Positions 52,858 through 64,000 of a DNA stretch of 64,000 nucleotides are shown one piece after another. Both the position numbers and the translations under genes were made by a program. Source of the stretch: Symsagittifera roscoffensis (lineage: Eukaryota > Xenacoelomorpha > Acoela > Convolutidae); NCBI RefSeq assembly GCF_963678635.1, contig NC_087065.1, positions 55,890,397-55,954,396 of the forward strand, in the 5' to 3' direction. The notes beneath the pieces were generated by a model. That model had not been told where the DNA came from, searched no databases, and saw only the letters and a list, made by a program, of their open reading frames with translations. How positions within the stretch are numbered: the stretch's first letter is position 1; every line of letters starts with the position of its first letter.

Positions 52858-52925
52858 TTCCTTTGGTCTAGCTTCTCTTGAATTTCTTAAGTCTAGGGTT
52901 CCAATCCCGGTCGGATATGTTTTTT
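52858..52925 (+). repeat. tRNA-like remnant (possible SINE head)
   Basis: TTTGGTCTAGC resembles a Pol III A box, and GGTTCCAATCC at 52898-52908 is one base from the B-box consensus. The stem pairing of a functional tRNA is not evident. Similar B-box-like pieces occur near 53171 and 63872, each followed by a T-rich run. Confidence 0.3.
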
Positions 52926-53739
52926 ACTGATTATTTTGATGTTTTCTGGAGAATTTTGAATAAATCGACCTACTTGCGTCATTCCTCATGTATTTAGTTT
53001 TTTTACGCTTGCGATTAGCACGCGTTGTCAAACCGGAATATACACTTTTTTCGGGGGTAACAACTTGTTTAACAGAATCACTTGTATCTTCATAATGAAT
53101 TCAAACTTCTGTGAATTCCCGGCCAAATTAGCCTGGAGATATCGAATATGCCTAGGGCGGCAAAGATCATGGGCTCGAATATGACCAGAACCTGTTTTTT
53201 TTTTTCAAACGGGAAATATTTAATTTCAAATAAAATTATCGGCCAATTTTTTATCTGCTGATTTGTTGTCGGCTTAGTTGTCCCATTTTAAATCTTTTTT
53301 TTTGCGCGCGCTTTTGTTCATTGTTACTTTAAGTGTTTTGGCTTACTTCTATTTGTAATTTTACTTACTTTGACTCTTCTTATTTCTTCTTTTGTTTGTT
53401 TTGTTTAGCTAAAAAAAACCTCAGCCCAAATCATTTCGGGCAATTTTTTTATCGGATTAATGACTTAGTTCTGGGTCGTTTCAACGAAAATACAATTTTA
53501 ACTTCCCCTCCGCACTTTTTAAGTTGGTTTTATGTTGTTTACCAATCGGTTTATTGATTTTTTTTCGTTATGGAAACTTATTTTCAAATTTATTGGAAAA
53601 AATTAGGTTTTGTCAAAAAGTTCTACTGATTTTCAATAAAAGGTATCAGTTGAAAAACCAACTACTCCCCTGTGTGCATGCATACTCCCCTAGGGTCTCT
53701 TTTCACTTGAGCCCTCTGTCTACAGCGTTCAAAAAGTCT

Positions 53740-54330
53740 GTGATGTAATGTTTGACCCATTTTTTTGATTTTTTCGTTTTCTGGAAAAATTCTCCTCTCA
53801 AATCTGTTTTTGATTTCAATGGAAAAAAATGGTTTGGAAAAGCTCTCTGCATAAGTGGTTGCCCACATAAATTCATGGCCCGCGGAATAGTCAAATTTTA
53901 GATTTTGTTACTGTTTGTTTTACAAATTTTATAAGCTTTCTGGAGAGCTACCCTGCCAAATCTGGGATTTTGTGTTCAATACTAGTAACAGATTGCTTGA
54001 AACTTTTCTGATTAAGCGCCTACGCCTCATGTTTTCACATAAAAAGCTATGATTCTCGGAAATGTCCTATGATTCTTGCTAACTATCCTGCCAACTCTGA
54101 TATCATAGGTTTAATGGGTACAATAGGTTGTTGAAATCCTAGCATTACAATTGGGTATGCCCATTTTGTTTAAGAAAGAAGTCATGGCCTTCAAACAAGT
54201 CAAAGTTTTGAAACTTTGGCAATACTTTCCACGAAATCTAACGTGACAATTTTCAGGTTGTGTTCAATCAAGAAACCCGGTTTTGGGAATCTTCTTTGCT
54301 TAAGGGGCCACACACTGCCTTTTACATAAA
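53740..54330. repeat. Degenerate tandem repeat, about 150 bp period (cluster 1)
   Basis: Blocks like CCAAATCTG followed 60-80 bp later by AAGCTC...GCATAAG-GG recur near 53795, 53957 and 54092. The same blocks form a second cluster at 62290-63540. No gene is visible. Confidence 0.55.
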
Positions 54331-55915
54331 GTTTTTTTTTTTGGATTTTGGAAAATATTTTGACCGTTTTTTAGAACTTTTGACCGTTTTTAGAAATTTT
54401 TTGAGTTTTCTTTTTTTTACACAATCAAGTCTGAAGTGAAAAGTTCAACTGAAAGAAATGGTTGCGATAATTGTTTCTGGAGAAGCGGCGGCTCTTAATT
54501 TTTTGTAGCGAAATGTTATTTCCCTGGGAAATTGATTTATCTCAAAATGTTAAAGTCTTGCGTATTTTAGTAGAGAAAGAATTAAGGTTTTGGGCAATTC
54601 CAGCTTTTGAAGTCTAATTTTTTTCGTGCTGCATAAGTATAGCAAATTCATTCAATGCCAAACACGTACCACTAGCTTTACTTGGGCTTATAGTTGATTT
54701 TTATCGAGACGTACGAAAATTTTGGTTCTCCTAATTGTTTTCAACATTTATATTTTTTTTTTATGTTTGTGTTGTATTGCAAATGGCGCGAAGCTCCGCT
54801 TCGCCTCTGAGTTATAATGTACAATGTATTCTTATTACGAGCTTATTGGTTTCCACTTGTTTCCATTTGGTTTATTGGTTTCCACTTCGAAGCGGATAAG
54901 TATATTTCTTCATGTTCTTGCATATTTCAGAAGTGGCGAGCATTTTTTGTCTTTATTTGAATTGTCGCCTATCCAAAAGCTGTCGTCCTTGTGGCTGATC
55001 ATTAATCGATAAAAAATTATATTTTCTTGCTGGCTATTTAAATTGAATTTTCAGGCGGCACAAACGCATAAAAGTTAAGATGTTTTGTCAAAGTTTTTTT
55101 GAGTTAGTATTTTCAGCAGGAGTTTTAATTCCATCAGCTTGCGAAGCTCCATAGTCTGCGTAATAAGCCTGCATCTGTGAATTAAGATAAGTTTCGAAAA
55201 AGGTTTCGAAAAAATTAGAGAACAAACAGCCGAATCATTATCAATAATTATAAGCTGAGGATTAATACAATAATATGTACAATATCTCTGCGAAACCTTT
55301 GCAGCCATTAAGTCAGATCTTAGAGAACTGGAACACCAAAAAGATTGATCTGGAAAAGTTGTTCTTTGTGTCCAATTTTGAAAGCATTTGAAGGAAATTG
55401 GCTACATCCCTGAATTGCATTGCATGTACATGAGTTACTCAAGCTTATGGCAACTTTTAAGAAAAACAACGTCAGACTTCGATGAACAAACTTCAAAAAA
55501 CAATAGAAAAAAATATCAACTAAATGTAACTCGAAAAGAATTGTCAAATAGCTGGTAGAAAATTGGGCCTAAAGTGTATTTGTAAAAATTGATGTACTTA
55601 AATAAAGTTTCTGGGTTATCTATAATTTTAAGGGAGGATAAGTGATGTTGCGATATCGAAGAGTCAAATAGTGTTTTCCGGTAACCCAGTAGTTCTGTTC
55701 TTTCAGGTTAATGGAAATGATTTTTTCTTAAAAAGTTTCCAAAAGTTTTTCGATTGAAATGAAAATTTTTCATTGTTCCTGAGGTACCAGCAACCCTTTG
55801 TTATATGGAAACTAATTTCTAATTTTTAATCGAAACTGAAAGGCAAGGGCCAGATACATTTTTAATGGTATTTGGAGGAAGGGATTTGTTCTAAGCTAAA
55901 ATGAGGAGAAACTTG
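54331..55915. other. AT-rich host DNA, no gene seen
   Basis: This contains the second copy of the dispersed repeat (about 54640-54800), which ends in a small GC-rich palindrome-like GCGAAGCTCCGCTTCGCC near 54785. Short minus-strand frames of 75-77 aa at 55075 and 55320 show no family features. Confidence 0.5.
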
Positions 55916-55979
55916 CTATAAGATTCGAAGATACCATAGTGGGCTGTTAAACAGCGAAGAGAATGAAGTTTCGTGTACC

Positions 55980-56102
55980 TTCACGCTGGGAGTAGGTGCT
56001 GGAATCCTCCTCACCGAACGAGTGTTTCTTCTCACTGAAGAACTGTTGCGACTACTTTTCTCGCTTGGACTGCGGCGTCGTACACGTTTTGTGGCAACTG
56101 CC
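55980..56102 (-). other. Possible Arg/Ser-rich exon
   Basis: On the minus strand TTCCTTACATACAG is a plausible acceptor and GTGAAG|GTACACG a plausible donor. They enclose about 41 codons reading AVATKRVRRRSPSEKSSRNS and onward, ending APTPSVK. The composition is basic and Ser-rich, as in nuclear or RS-type proteins. No neighbouring exons were identified, so this is tentative. Confidence 0.3.
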
Positions 56103-56519
56103 TGTATGTAAGGAATAGAAATGTCAGGAAGCATTTTAATCGACCTAGATGCGGTTTAGGAATTTATTACGGGGGAAATAACCGTGAATAGGAATCGCTA
56201 AAGATAATCTCAAACAGTTTTACTTTCTACAAAGTGGAGTCTTGGTCCATATTTACTTTCCCAGAAAACCACCTTTATGTCATATTGAACAGTTAATTTG
56301 ACTAAAATATTATTTTTAGAGTTGTTAGCACGGTGCAAATTGATTTTGAGACACAGTTTTCATTGTCTGCACAGGTTCTTGACATTGTTCTACATATTTA
56401 GTGTCCGATGTAAGATTGCGTCATCATTATTTCTCAAATTTATTTTGAAAGGATGAAATATTCTGTCAAAGTTGTTTATTTGAGTGATTATAAGTGACGT
56501 GTTTTGGGAAATCATTGGC

Positions 56520-56741
56520 AGCATAGATGGAATGGGGACTGTAAAAACAACAGACAGTATGGTTGTTTTCCCGCCTAGTGTCGTGCGAGGCGGTAGACCA
56601 GCAGTGAGATCTTCTAGCAGCAGGTCAAGGAGACGCAAGCAGCACATTTGTATAAAGAAGAAATCGAGCAGAAGTTGCAGTCCCAGAAGACCGACATTGA
56701 TCATTACTCACATAGCAACAAAAACTAGGCTTGTATTGTAA
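56520..56741 (+). other. Possible Arg/Ser-rich coding remnant
   Basis: The plus-strand frame ending at 56741 reads AVRSSSSRSRRRKQHICIKK then KSSRSCSPRRP. Composition resembles the 55980 segment but on the opposite strand. It could be an exon of a basic nuclear protein or chance. No clear splice sites are recognised. Confidence 0.25.
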
Positions 56742-57539
56742 AAGTATGAAATCGCATTACTCCGAGCTTGCTAAAAATGACATCGTTGGATTTGCTTAAT
56801 GCTATTAAATAGAAAGTTTGATGTGCGTCTTGAGGTTTGTGATAAGTTTGGGAAAGCCGAAGTAGCGGCCCCTCCTTTATTTGCCGAACTTTCACTTAGC
56901 CCAAAAATTCTTCATTTTCGTTAAAAACCATACATCAAAGTCATTTTTGATTTAATCAAAGTTACGAAAAAAAAACAATTCAACCCAGTTTCCTTCGTTT
57001 TAACACAATCATTTCGGCTTCAAGTGCATAAGAATTTTTGAAGTTTCTGGTGCCATTTCAAGGGCTTTTAATCCGTAGTTGGGCGCTGTTAGAGGTTGCA
57101 TGTCTTGCCTCCAAATGTGATAGCTCAAAATCTGTAAGTTTTCGATATATGTCCTTTTTATGTTTTTTGGAATTTTTTCAAAGAATTAGTTTTACGAAGT
57201 TTGAATTTCTCAAAACCATGGTGAGATAACGTTATTGTTATCTAAGGAGGTTCATATCGAACCTTCAATTATGTCTGCTCAACGCCTTGAGATATGGGGT
57301 ACTTATTATCAATCAAAACTTTCAAAAAAATTAAATTTCAAAAAAAAAATCCTTCTCAAAATTAGCAATTGTCGACTCTGTGGTGGCGCGATGTCAGGTT
57401 TATCCCAGCATTTGCAGATAAAACCTATTAACGTAGGATTGCGGAAACTCTTTTAGCTTCTAAGATGTGGGTTTTTTAAATTTCAAAAATGTTGAAAAAT
57501 TAGGAATTTTTCAAATTCTCGACCTTATGGCTGTGTGAT
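56742..57539. other. AT-rich host DNA, no gene seen
   Basis: Only short frames (63-73 aa) without recognisable features are present. Confidence 0.5.
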
Positions 57540-60390
57540 GTTCCCTTTCAGTCTTCTCAGATCCATTACTCCATCCATCCATTCAGCCACCCTTTTTAAG
57601 ATTAATGAAGACTCTTGTGTAGGTCCAGCAGAATTTTTTTTCAGGAAAACCTTAAAAGTCTGGGAATGGCGCAACGGAAATGGTGCAAAAATCGTGAACG
57701 ATTTCTAGTTTCGAAAGTGGAATTTAATTTTTAGGATTTAAGCGGAATAAAAGTTTTACCTGTTGATCCATTTTTCTCAAGTTGGGTTATCGTTATCAAA
57801 AAAGCGCCAATCATAAATCGTTCTAGAAATTCAAAGAGCTTAAAGGGCCTCTATTTTTTTCTTTGAAATTCGATTGTTGAGTTTTTTCAACGAATGCAGT
57901 GCTTTTTTGTTTACTTGCGTTCATTACGCTTTTCTAATTATCGATTGGCTATGTTGTTCATTCAACAAGCCATTTATCTTTCAAGCTATTTTTCCTTCTA
58001 GTTGTCCATTTATCCATCCGTCGATGCGACCTTCTATTCATCAAGCCATTCATCAATCCAAAGATCCATACATCGAGCCATCCATGCAATTATATATCCA
58101 GCTCTCCATCCATCAATGAAGCTTTTCATGCATCAAGCGATTCATCCATCTTTCAATCCAACCATCCATCCATCCATATGACGAACCAGCGATCAATTGA
58201 ACCAGCCATTAATCCAATCATTCTTTACCCGGGCGACACATCTAGCCATCCATCCATCCATCAATTGGCTCATTCATCCAGCCATCCATTCGTCTAGCCA
58301 ACCACCCATCTAGCCATCCATCAATCAAGCCATCTATCTACCCATCCATCCATCATGTCATCCATCTCCCTAGTCATCCATCCATCCAACCAGACCCTCT
58401 CCATACTCCCATGCATCCACTCAACCGGCTTTCCATCCAAACAGCCATAATTCATCTATTCACCTGTCCGTCCAGCCATTTAACTATCCAATGGATTGAT
58501 CTATCCAAACAGCCATTCATTCATCTAGCCATCCGACCAGCCATTGATCCATCTAGCCCTTCACTCGTCCTACAATCTATATGTCCATCCATTGATCCTC
58601 TCATCTCAGTCAGCCATCAATCATCTGGCAGTTCATCCACACAATCAACATTCAGCTAGTGCAAATGAAGTTCTGGCAAATGAATTTCTTTTTCTGACCA
58701 CTTAACTTGAAGGAACTTCGTATTCCGGTGTTTTCCCCGGGTTCCTCAATTTAATAAGCCTCAACCAGTGATGCATCAGTTGTGATTTGGTTGGTCTCAA
58801 AAGTTCTTATAAGTTAAGACAATAAATAGTTTTTATTCTTTCAGATTTCTCAGATCCATTACTCCATCCATTCATTCAGCCACCCTTTTTAAGAGTAATG
58901 AAGACTCTTGTGAGTAATGAAGACCCTTTACTCGTCCAGCAGAATTTTTTTAAAGGAAAATCCTAAAAGTCTGGGAATGGCGCAACGTGGAAATGGTGCA
59001 AAAAATTGTGAACGGTTTCTAGTTTTGAAAGTGGATATTAATTTTTAGGATTTGAGCGGAATAAAATTTTTACCTGTTGATCCATTTTTCTCAAGTTGGG
59101 TTATCGTTATCAAAAAAGCGCCAATCATAAATCGTTCTAGAAATTCAAAGCGCTTAAGGGGCCTCTATTTTTTTTCTTTGAAATACGAATGTTGAGTTTT
59201 TTCAACGATTGCAGTGCTTTTTTGTTTACTTGCGTTCATTACGCTTTTCTAATTATCGATTGGCTATGTTGTCCATCCAACAAGCCATTTATCTTTCAAG
59301 CTATCTTTCCTTCTAGTTGTCCATGTATCCATCCATCGATGCGACCATCTATTCATCAAGCCATTCATCAATCCAAAGATCCATACATCGAGCCATCCAT
59401 GCAATGATATATCCAGCTCTCCATCCATCAATGAAGCTTTTCATTCATCAAGCGATTCATCCATCTTTCAATCCAACCATCCATCCATCCATATGACGAA
59501 CCAGCGATCAATTGAACCAGCCATTAATCCAATCATTCGTTACCCGGGCGACAAATCTAGCCATCCATACATCCATCCATCCATCAAGCTAGCCATCCAT
59601 CAAGCTATCTAGCCATCCCTTCATCCATCAATCTAACAATCCATCTATTCTCTAAGGCATCCATAAATCCTAGCATCCGACCATCAAGCCATCTATCGAT
59701 CTAGGCATCGATACAACTATATTTTCAGCCATCCACCTATCAAGCCTTTCATTCATCAAGCGAACCATCTATCTATCCATTAACCAGCCATTCAGATTTT
59801 GGCCATCAGTTCAACCTGCAATTTACCCAGCCATCAAACCAATCATCCATCAATTGGCTCATTCATCCAGCCATCCATTCGTCTAGCTAACCACCCATCA
59901 AGCCATCCATCTACCCATCCATCCATCATGTCATCCATCTCCCTAGTCATCCATCCATCCAACCAGACCCTCTCCGTACTCCCATGCATCCACTCAACCG
60001 GCTTTCCATTCAAACAGCCATAATTCATCTATTCACCCGTCCGTCCAGCCATTTAACTATCCAATGGATTGATCTATCCAAACAGCCATTCATTCATCTA
60101 GCCATCCGACCAGCCATCCATCCATCTAGCCCTTCACTCTTCCTACAATCTATACGTCCATCCATTGATCCTCTCATCTCAGCCAGCCATCAATCATCTG
60201 GCAGTCCATCCAGCTAGTGAAGTTCTGGCAAATGAATTTCTTTTTCTGACCACTTAACTTGAAGGAACTTCGTATTCCGGTGTTTTTCCCGGGTTCCTCA
60301 ATTTAATAAGCCTCAACCAGTGATGCATCAGTTATGATTTGGTTGGTCTCAAAAGTTCTTATAAGTTAAGACAATAAAAAAAAATTTATT
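57540..60390 (+). repeat. 1.3-1.5 kb tandem duplication with CCAT-type simple repeats
   Basis: Copy 1 (about 57540-58840) and copy 2 (about 58841-60390) both run from CTCAGATCCATTACTCCATC (57556 and 58849) through a unique part to an irregular CCATCCAT tract, then a shared end TTAAGACAATAAA. Copy 2 has about 250 bp of extra CCAT tract. The long Ser/Ile/His/Pro frames in the tract are by-products of the repeat. Confidence 0.9.
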
Positions 60391-60533
60391 ACATCAATTA
60401 AGCTATTGGCGATGAGTTCATAGAGATCAGTTTTCATAGAGCTCAGTAGCTACGAATTGCCTGCAAGGCGTGGGTTAAATATTGACATACCGATTTGGAA
60501 GATGGTTTCAGGTTGGTTTTGCTTTCTGATCAA

Positions 60534-62063
60534 ATGAGCGCCTTGACATTTTTAGACCTTCCAGTCCATATTTTGCAGTACATATGCCAGCTTCTGTCTT
60601 CAAGTCGCCCTCCCAAAGTTGCTTCGGAATTAAAGGATATTTGCGCTTTGAAGCTTACCTGTGCCAAATGGAACACACTTATCAAGCAAATGGCCTTAAA
60701 GCTAGAAATATCGGTTATCTTAACAGATGGAAATCCAATTTTTTTTGATGCGTACAACGTGTTTCGTTCAGACCATGGAAAGCTAGTTTCTTTAATGAAA
60801 GCCCATCCCCAATGGAAAATTACGAAGCTGAGGCTGGAAATCAGTACCAATTTTGAATTTTACGGGTCTCATGAAGCTGTTGAAGATTTCTTAAGGATTT
60901 TAAATGACCTGGAAAATTATTTTCGAGCTCATTTAAAAATGGTTTTGTTGGAATTAAATATACAAGATGCATGTGAACCGAGTCGCCGTGAGGATGAATC
61001 TTATTTGGATCTTGTCATTCAAGTATCTCAAAAATTGGCATCTTTCAACAATAAAGTCGAATTCAGTGTTGACTGTGGGAATATCAGGCTAGTGAAGATA
61101 ATCCTTAAAGAATTAGCAAAAACCGTGCATGTAGCAGATACTACTTTTTACTTCGACTGTTCTTTCGATTTGTTAGAAGTTTTGCAGCCTTTGGTTTTTC
61201 TGAAAAGTATCAAAGGAGATTTTTGTAGCCTAATGCAAATTGGGGCCTTACGTCATATGCAGTTTCTGTGCTATTTATCAATAAATACTTTGATGATTCC
61301 ACAGAAAAAAGTTTCGTTTGCGTTACCGAATCTAAAAGTGTTAAGGTTGCGAAATCAAGAAGACACGTCTGAAAATTTTGGTGAGTTTATTGCCAGTCTC
61401 TTTCCTAACTTGTTTTCAGTTATCGTTCACTCCAAAAAACTGTCCCAGAAACCCCAAAATTTGGGTTTGGATAAATTACCCCGCTCTTGTCAAAGCATAG
61501 AATTGGACTTTCAAGTTCTGTCGAACTGTGTTAATTTGAATCGGAACCAATTCCCTTATCTATCTATCAGAATCTGTGAATCTCCTGAATTGACAGATAT
61601 CAGTGTTATTGATGAAATTAGTTTGGTCGACTTGAAGGCCGTGAGAATTGCTTCATCCGGAAAAATGAAGAAGAAGAATTACTCGAAGTACTTGAAAATC
61701 ATTGCCCAAATGATTGAAAAACAGCAACAATTACAAGTCGTGGACTTACTTTTAAAAGGTTCTGTAAGCATGTCTTCGAAAGAGTCAGAGGATTTTGAAT
61801 GTGAAGTTGTACATTGGCTTAACGATAATGAAAGTCTTTTTGCGTCAAGAAATATCAAAGTTATCATCTTTGATTTTGATATTTTATACATGAGCCAAAG
61901 GTTCAGTTTTGAAACAGTCTATTTGCTAGAACGCCTGAAAGAAACGTGGGGTTGGCCGATATATTCGAAAGGTTTGCTCCTAACTGACTGCGACATCTTC
62001 TCAATGTATTCCGAAATGAAATCTAAGAAGAGATGTGATTTTTGTTATAGTGATTTACTGTAG
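60534..62063 (+). CDS. F-box-like / leucine-rich single-exon protein (509 aa)
   Basis: The first in-frame ATG is at 60534; the open frame extends upstream to 60495 only through a TTG. Residues 1-50 match an F-box: LDLPVHILQYICQLL, then ALKLTCAKWNTLI. This motif usually binds Skp1 in SCF ubiquitin ligases. The rest (about 450 aa) has irregular leucine-rich strand-helix spacing (for example LPNLKVLRLRNQ) as in F-box/LRR substrate receptors; the substrate is unknown. There are no introns. A GGTTTCAG at about 60508-60515 could be an acceptor for an upstream noncoding exon. No AATAAA is found soon after the stop; ATAAAT-like variants occur near 62165. This is the only convincing host gene in the window. 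Confidence 0.8.
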   Translation: MSALTFLDLPVHILQYICQLLSSSRPPKVASELKDICALKLTCAKWNTLIKQMALKLEISVILTDGNPIFFDAYNVFRSDHGKLVSLMKAHPQWKITKLRLEISTNFEFYGSHEAVEDFLRILNDLENYFRAHLKMVLLELNIQDACEPSRREDESYLDLVIQVSQKLASFNNKVEFSVDCGNIRLVKIILKELAKTVHVADTTFYFDCSFDLLEVLQPLVFLKSIKGDFCSLMQIGALRHMQFLCYLSINTLMIPQKKVSFALPNLKVLRLRNQEDTSENFGEFIASLFPNLFSVIVHSKKLSQKPQNLGLDKLPRSCQSIELDFQVLSNCVNLNRNQFPYLSIRICESPELTDISVIDEISLVDLKAVRIASSGKMKKKNYSKYLKIIAQMIEKQQQLQVVDLLLKGSVSMSSKESEDFECEVVHWLNDNESLFASRNIKVIIFDFDILYMSQRFSFETVYLLERLKETWGWPIYSKGLLLTDCDIFSMYSEMKSKKRCDFCYSDLL

Positions 62064-62289
62064 TAGTGAATTGATAGTGAGTGATGACAGTATCGGGTAT
62101 TTTCTATTAATGATCTGTTTTGTAGTTGTTACTGGTCTTTTCGTTGTTGAGATAATTCCTGTTTGATAAATAACAGATATGAAATTGTATGGGATCGGAT
62201 TTTTTATTATTATTATTTTTGAGACGCTTTGAAAAAAATTTTGGCTTTTCTCAAAATACTTAGTTATTCTCAAAAAACTACTCTACCGA
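62064..62289 (+). other. 3' flank of the F-box-like gene
   Basis: AT-rich, including a TTATTATTATTATT run near 62203. Likely 3' UTR in part. No other feature is seen. Confidence 0.4.
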
Positions 62290-63540
62290 TTTTCAAACAG
62301 TCTGTGGGAGAATATTTGACCTAAATTTAAAGATTTTTTAATTTTCTCGAAAACTAGCACTCCCAAATCTGAGATTTCGACTCCAATCAAAAAGATGGGT
62401 TGTGGGAGGCTCCCCCAAATAAACACAAAAGTTTTAGACAAAAAGTTAAGATCTAGGATTTTCTCGAGGGTGAAGGGGGAGGGTTTTCGCAAAAATTAGC
62501 TCCCAGAACACTAGATGACCGTATTTGGATTTAAAAAATATTCAAATTTTGACCAAAAAAACTGCGTTTTTTCGGCGCACTTTCCTCTCTCGTAAATAGT
62601 ATATATTGGCGCCTTGATAAAAATTTAAGGGTCCACCTGCAAAAAATTGGTCTCTTAAAAAGAACCAAAGGGTGACCCTTTTGGTCGGCAGGGGGTCGAA
62701 TCCCTGAGGGAGGGGTTTGGCGTACGCCCGCCTCCCTCAAATCCGCCCCTGCTCACCTGCATATGCGGCTACACCCAGTTTTTTTTACGCGAAAAGTTAG
62801 CGATGGCCCTCGAATTTTGATAATTTGACCGTTTTTTTTTTTCAAATTTTTGGCTTTTATCGAAAAGTCACTTCCAAATCTGAGTTTTTTCGTTCACTGT
62901 TAAAAACGAGTTGTGGAAAGCTCCCCTGCATTAACAATTAAGCCGAATTTATTTTCAACAAAAATTTAGGGTCCTCGTAAAAACCATTTTTCTTCTTGTC
63001 TCAAAAAATACCCTCTCAAATCTGAGATTTTAAATTCAGTCGAAAGAAACAGGCTGTGGGAAGCTCCCCTGCATATGTGGCTACGCCCAGTATTTCTACA
63101 CGAAAAGTTATGGCCCTCGGAAAAGTCAAATTTTGAAACTTTTTGACTTGTCTCGAAACCAACTTTACTAAATCCGTGCTTTAGCAATTAAGCCCAAACT
63201 TTTTGACCGTTTTATCAAATTTTTTGTCTTTTGTCGAAAACTACTATCCCAAATATGAGATTTTGGGTTCATCAAAAGAAAAATTTGAATTTAGCTACCC
63301 GCTTAAAGCGGTGACGTCCAAATTTTCCATTAAAAAATTATGGCCCTCAGAAAAGTTTTGATTTATTTTCCGTTTATTTAAGTTTTTTTTTCTCGAAAAC
63401 TACTCAGCCGAATGTGATATCAATGGTTTCGTCGAGGATACAAGTTAAAGGAAGCCTCCGTGTATAAGCGGCTGGGCCTCTAAGTTTGTACGGAAAATGT
63501 TTTTATTTTGGGAAAATTCCATATTCTCAAAACGTTTACT
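62290..63540. repeat. Degenerate tandem repeat, about 150 bp period (cluster 2)
   Basis: CCCAAATCTGAGATTT-like blocks near 62365, 62874, 63016, 63248 and 63408 alternate with GTGGGAAGCTCCCCTGCATA-like blocks near 62400, 62911, 63058 and 63445. Several are followed by GTGGCTACGCCCAG. The same unit family makes cluster 1 near 53740. Short frames across it are not genes. Confidence 0.65.
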
Positions 63541-64000
63541 CCTTTATACTCTTATAGTTTTGGGTGAAGCACAGTTTTTGGAATTACCCATTCCATCCCG
63601 CATCACTACAACAAATTCATAATTATCAAACATTAACCTTCAGCTTTATCTGGGCCCCTAGTTGGACAAGAATTATCAAATCTGATTAGTTGAAATTAAT
63701 TCATGCGAAAGAAAAATCATGTTTTCTAGTCAAAACAAAATAACAGTTTGGCAATTTTGGGCCGTATAACAGAAAAGACCCACCGTTTCTGTTAGTGATC
63801 AGATAAATAAATTAGATCAATTTTGATTCACTTGTGTGGAGGTTATGTTCAAGTGTAAGATTGTTTACGCTTAGGTGCGATTCCCGCGGTGGAACTGTTT
63901 ATTTTTTGTAAAGACTTTTGTAGAGACTTCTGCCACCTATTAAATACAGCACAACTTTTTTGTGCGTGATTTGCACAGATAAACTTTTTTCGGATTCATT
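63541..64000. other. AT-rich host DNA with a dispersed repeat and a tRNA-like piece
   Basis: About 63610-63700 is a weak third copy of the repeat at 52010 and 54640. AGGTGCGATTCCCGC near 63872 resembles a Pol III B box. No gene is seen up to the window edge. Confidence 0.4.

Noticed and set aside
52858-52925. Functional tRNA gene
   Set aside because: A- and B-box-like pieces are present but the acceptor and anticodon stems do not pair, so only a remnant is listed.
58411-60217. Ser/Ile/His/Pro-rich frames near 58411, 59799 and 59984
   Set aside because: They are translations of CCAT-type simple repeats.

Overview
This window is animal (metazoan) genomic DNA. The evidence is eukaryotic LTR and non-LTR retrotransposons, short DNA transposons, AT-rich repeat-filled flanks and a single-exon F-box-like gene. 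The species cannot be read from the sequence; an invertebrate is my best guess. About three quarters of the window is two very large, related Ty3/Gypsy-type (Metaviridae-like) LTR retrotransposons, called A and B here. Their 5' ends face each other across about 2 kb of LINE debris.

Element A is on the minus strand: 5' LTR 23016-23939, internal region 278-23015, and a 3' LTR that starts at 277 and runs off the left edge. Its full size is estimated at 24.6 kb. Element B is on the plus strand: LTRs 25898-26806 and 49093-50518, also about 24.6 kb. Both share the PBS, the 3' junction, LTR ends TGTG...TTACA and a hairpin in the LTR. The order of parts is the same in both: a long repeat-rich leader; Gag, protease, RT, RNase H, integrase and a C-terminal macro-like domain (ORF1); ORF2, with a coiled coil, an SGNH/GDSL hydrolase and a second SGNH-like domain; ORF3, an orphan; ORF4, an orphan with a Cys/His motif. 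Comparing A with B suggests ORF1 was one continuous reading frame in the ancestor. Each copy now has different breaks in it.

In A, ORF1 is decayed: frameshifts, in-frame stops, a lost integrase Asp and a 126-bp tandem duplication in RT. ORF2, ORF3 and ORF4 of A are open. In B the protease-RT-integrase frame is open over 1646 codons and the LTRs differ at only about 5 of 909 positions, so insertion was recent. B still has about four frameshifts and one nonsense change. Its 3' LTR carries a 508-bp insertion with hAT-like ends.

The right flank (50519-64000) is AT-rich host DNA. It holds a Tc1/mariner-like deleted element, degenerate tandem repeats, a 1.3-kb tandem duplication full of CCAT repeats, possible Arg/Ser-rich exons, tRNA-like remnants and one clear single-exon F-box/LRR-like gene (60534-62063).

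The most interesting system is the giant retroelement family itself: a macro domain fused behind integrase, tandem SGNH-like domains, two orphan ORFs, a splice acceptor placed before ORF2 in both copies, and family-specific short motifs repeated on the sense strand.
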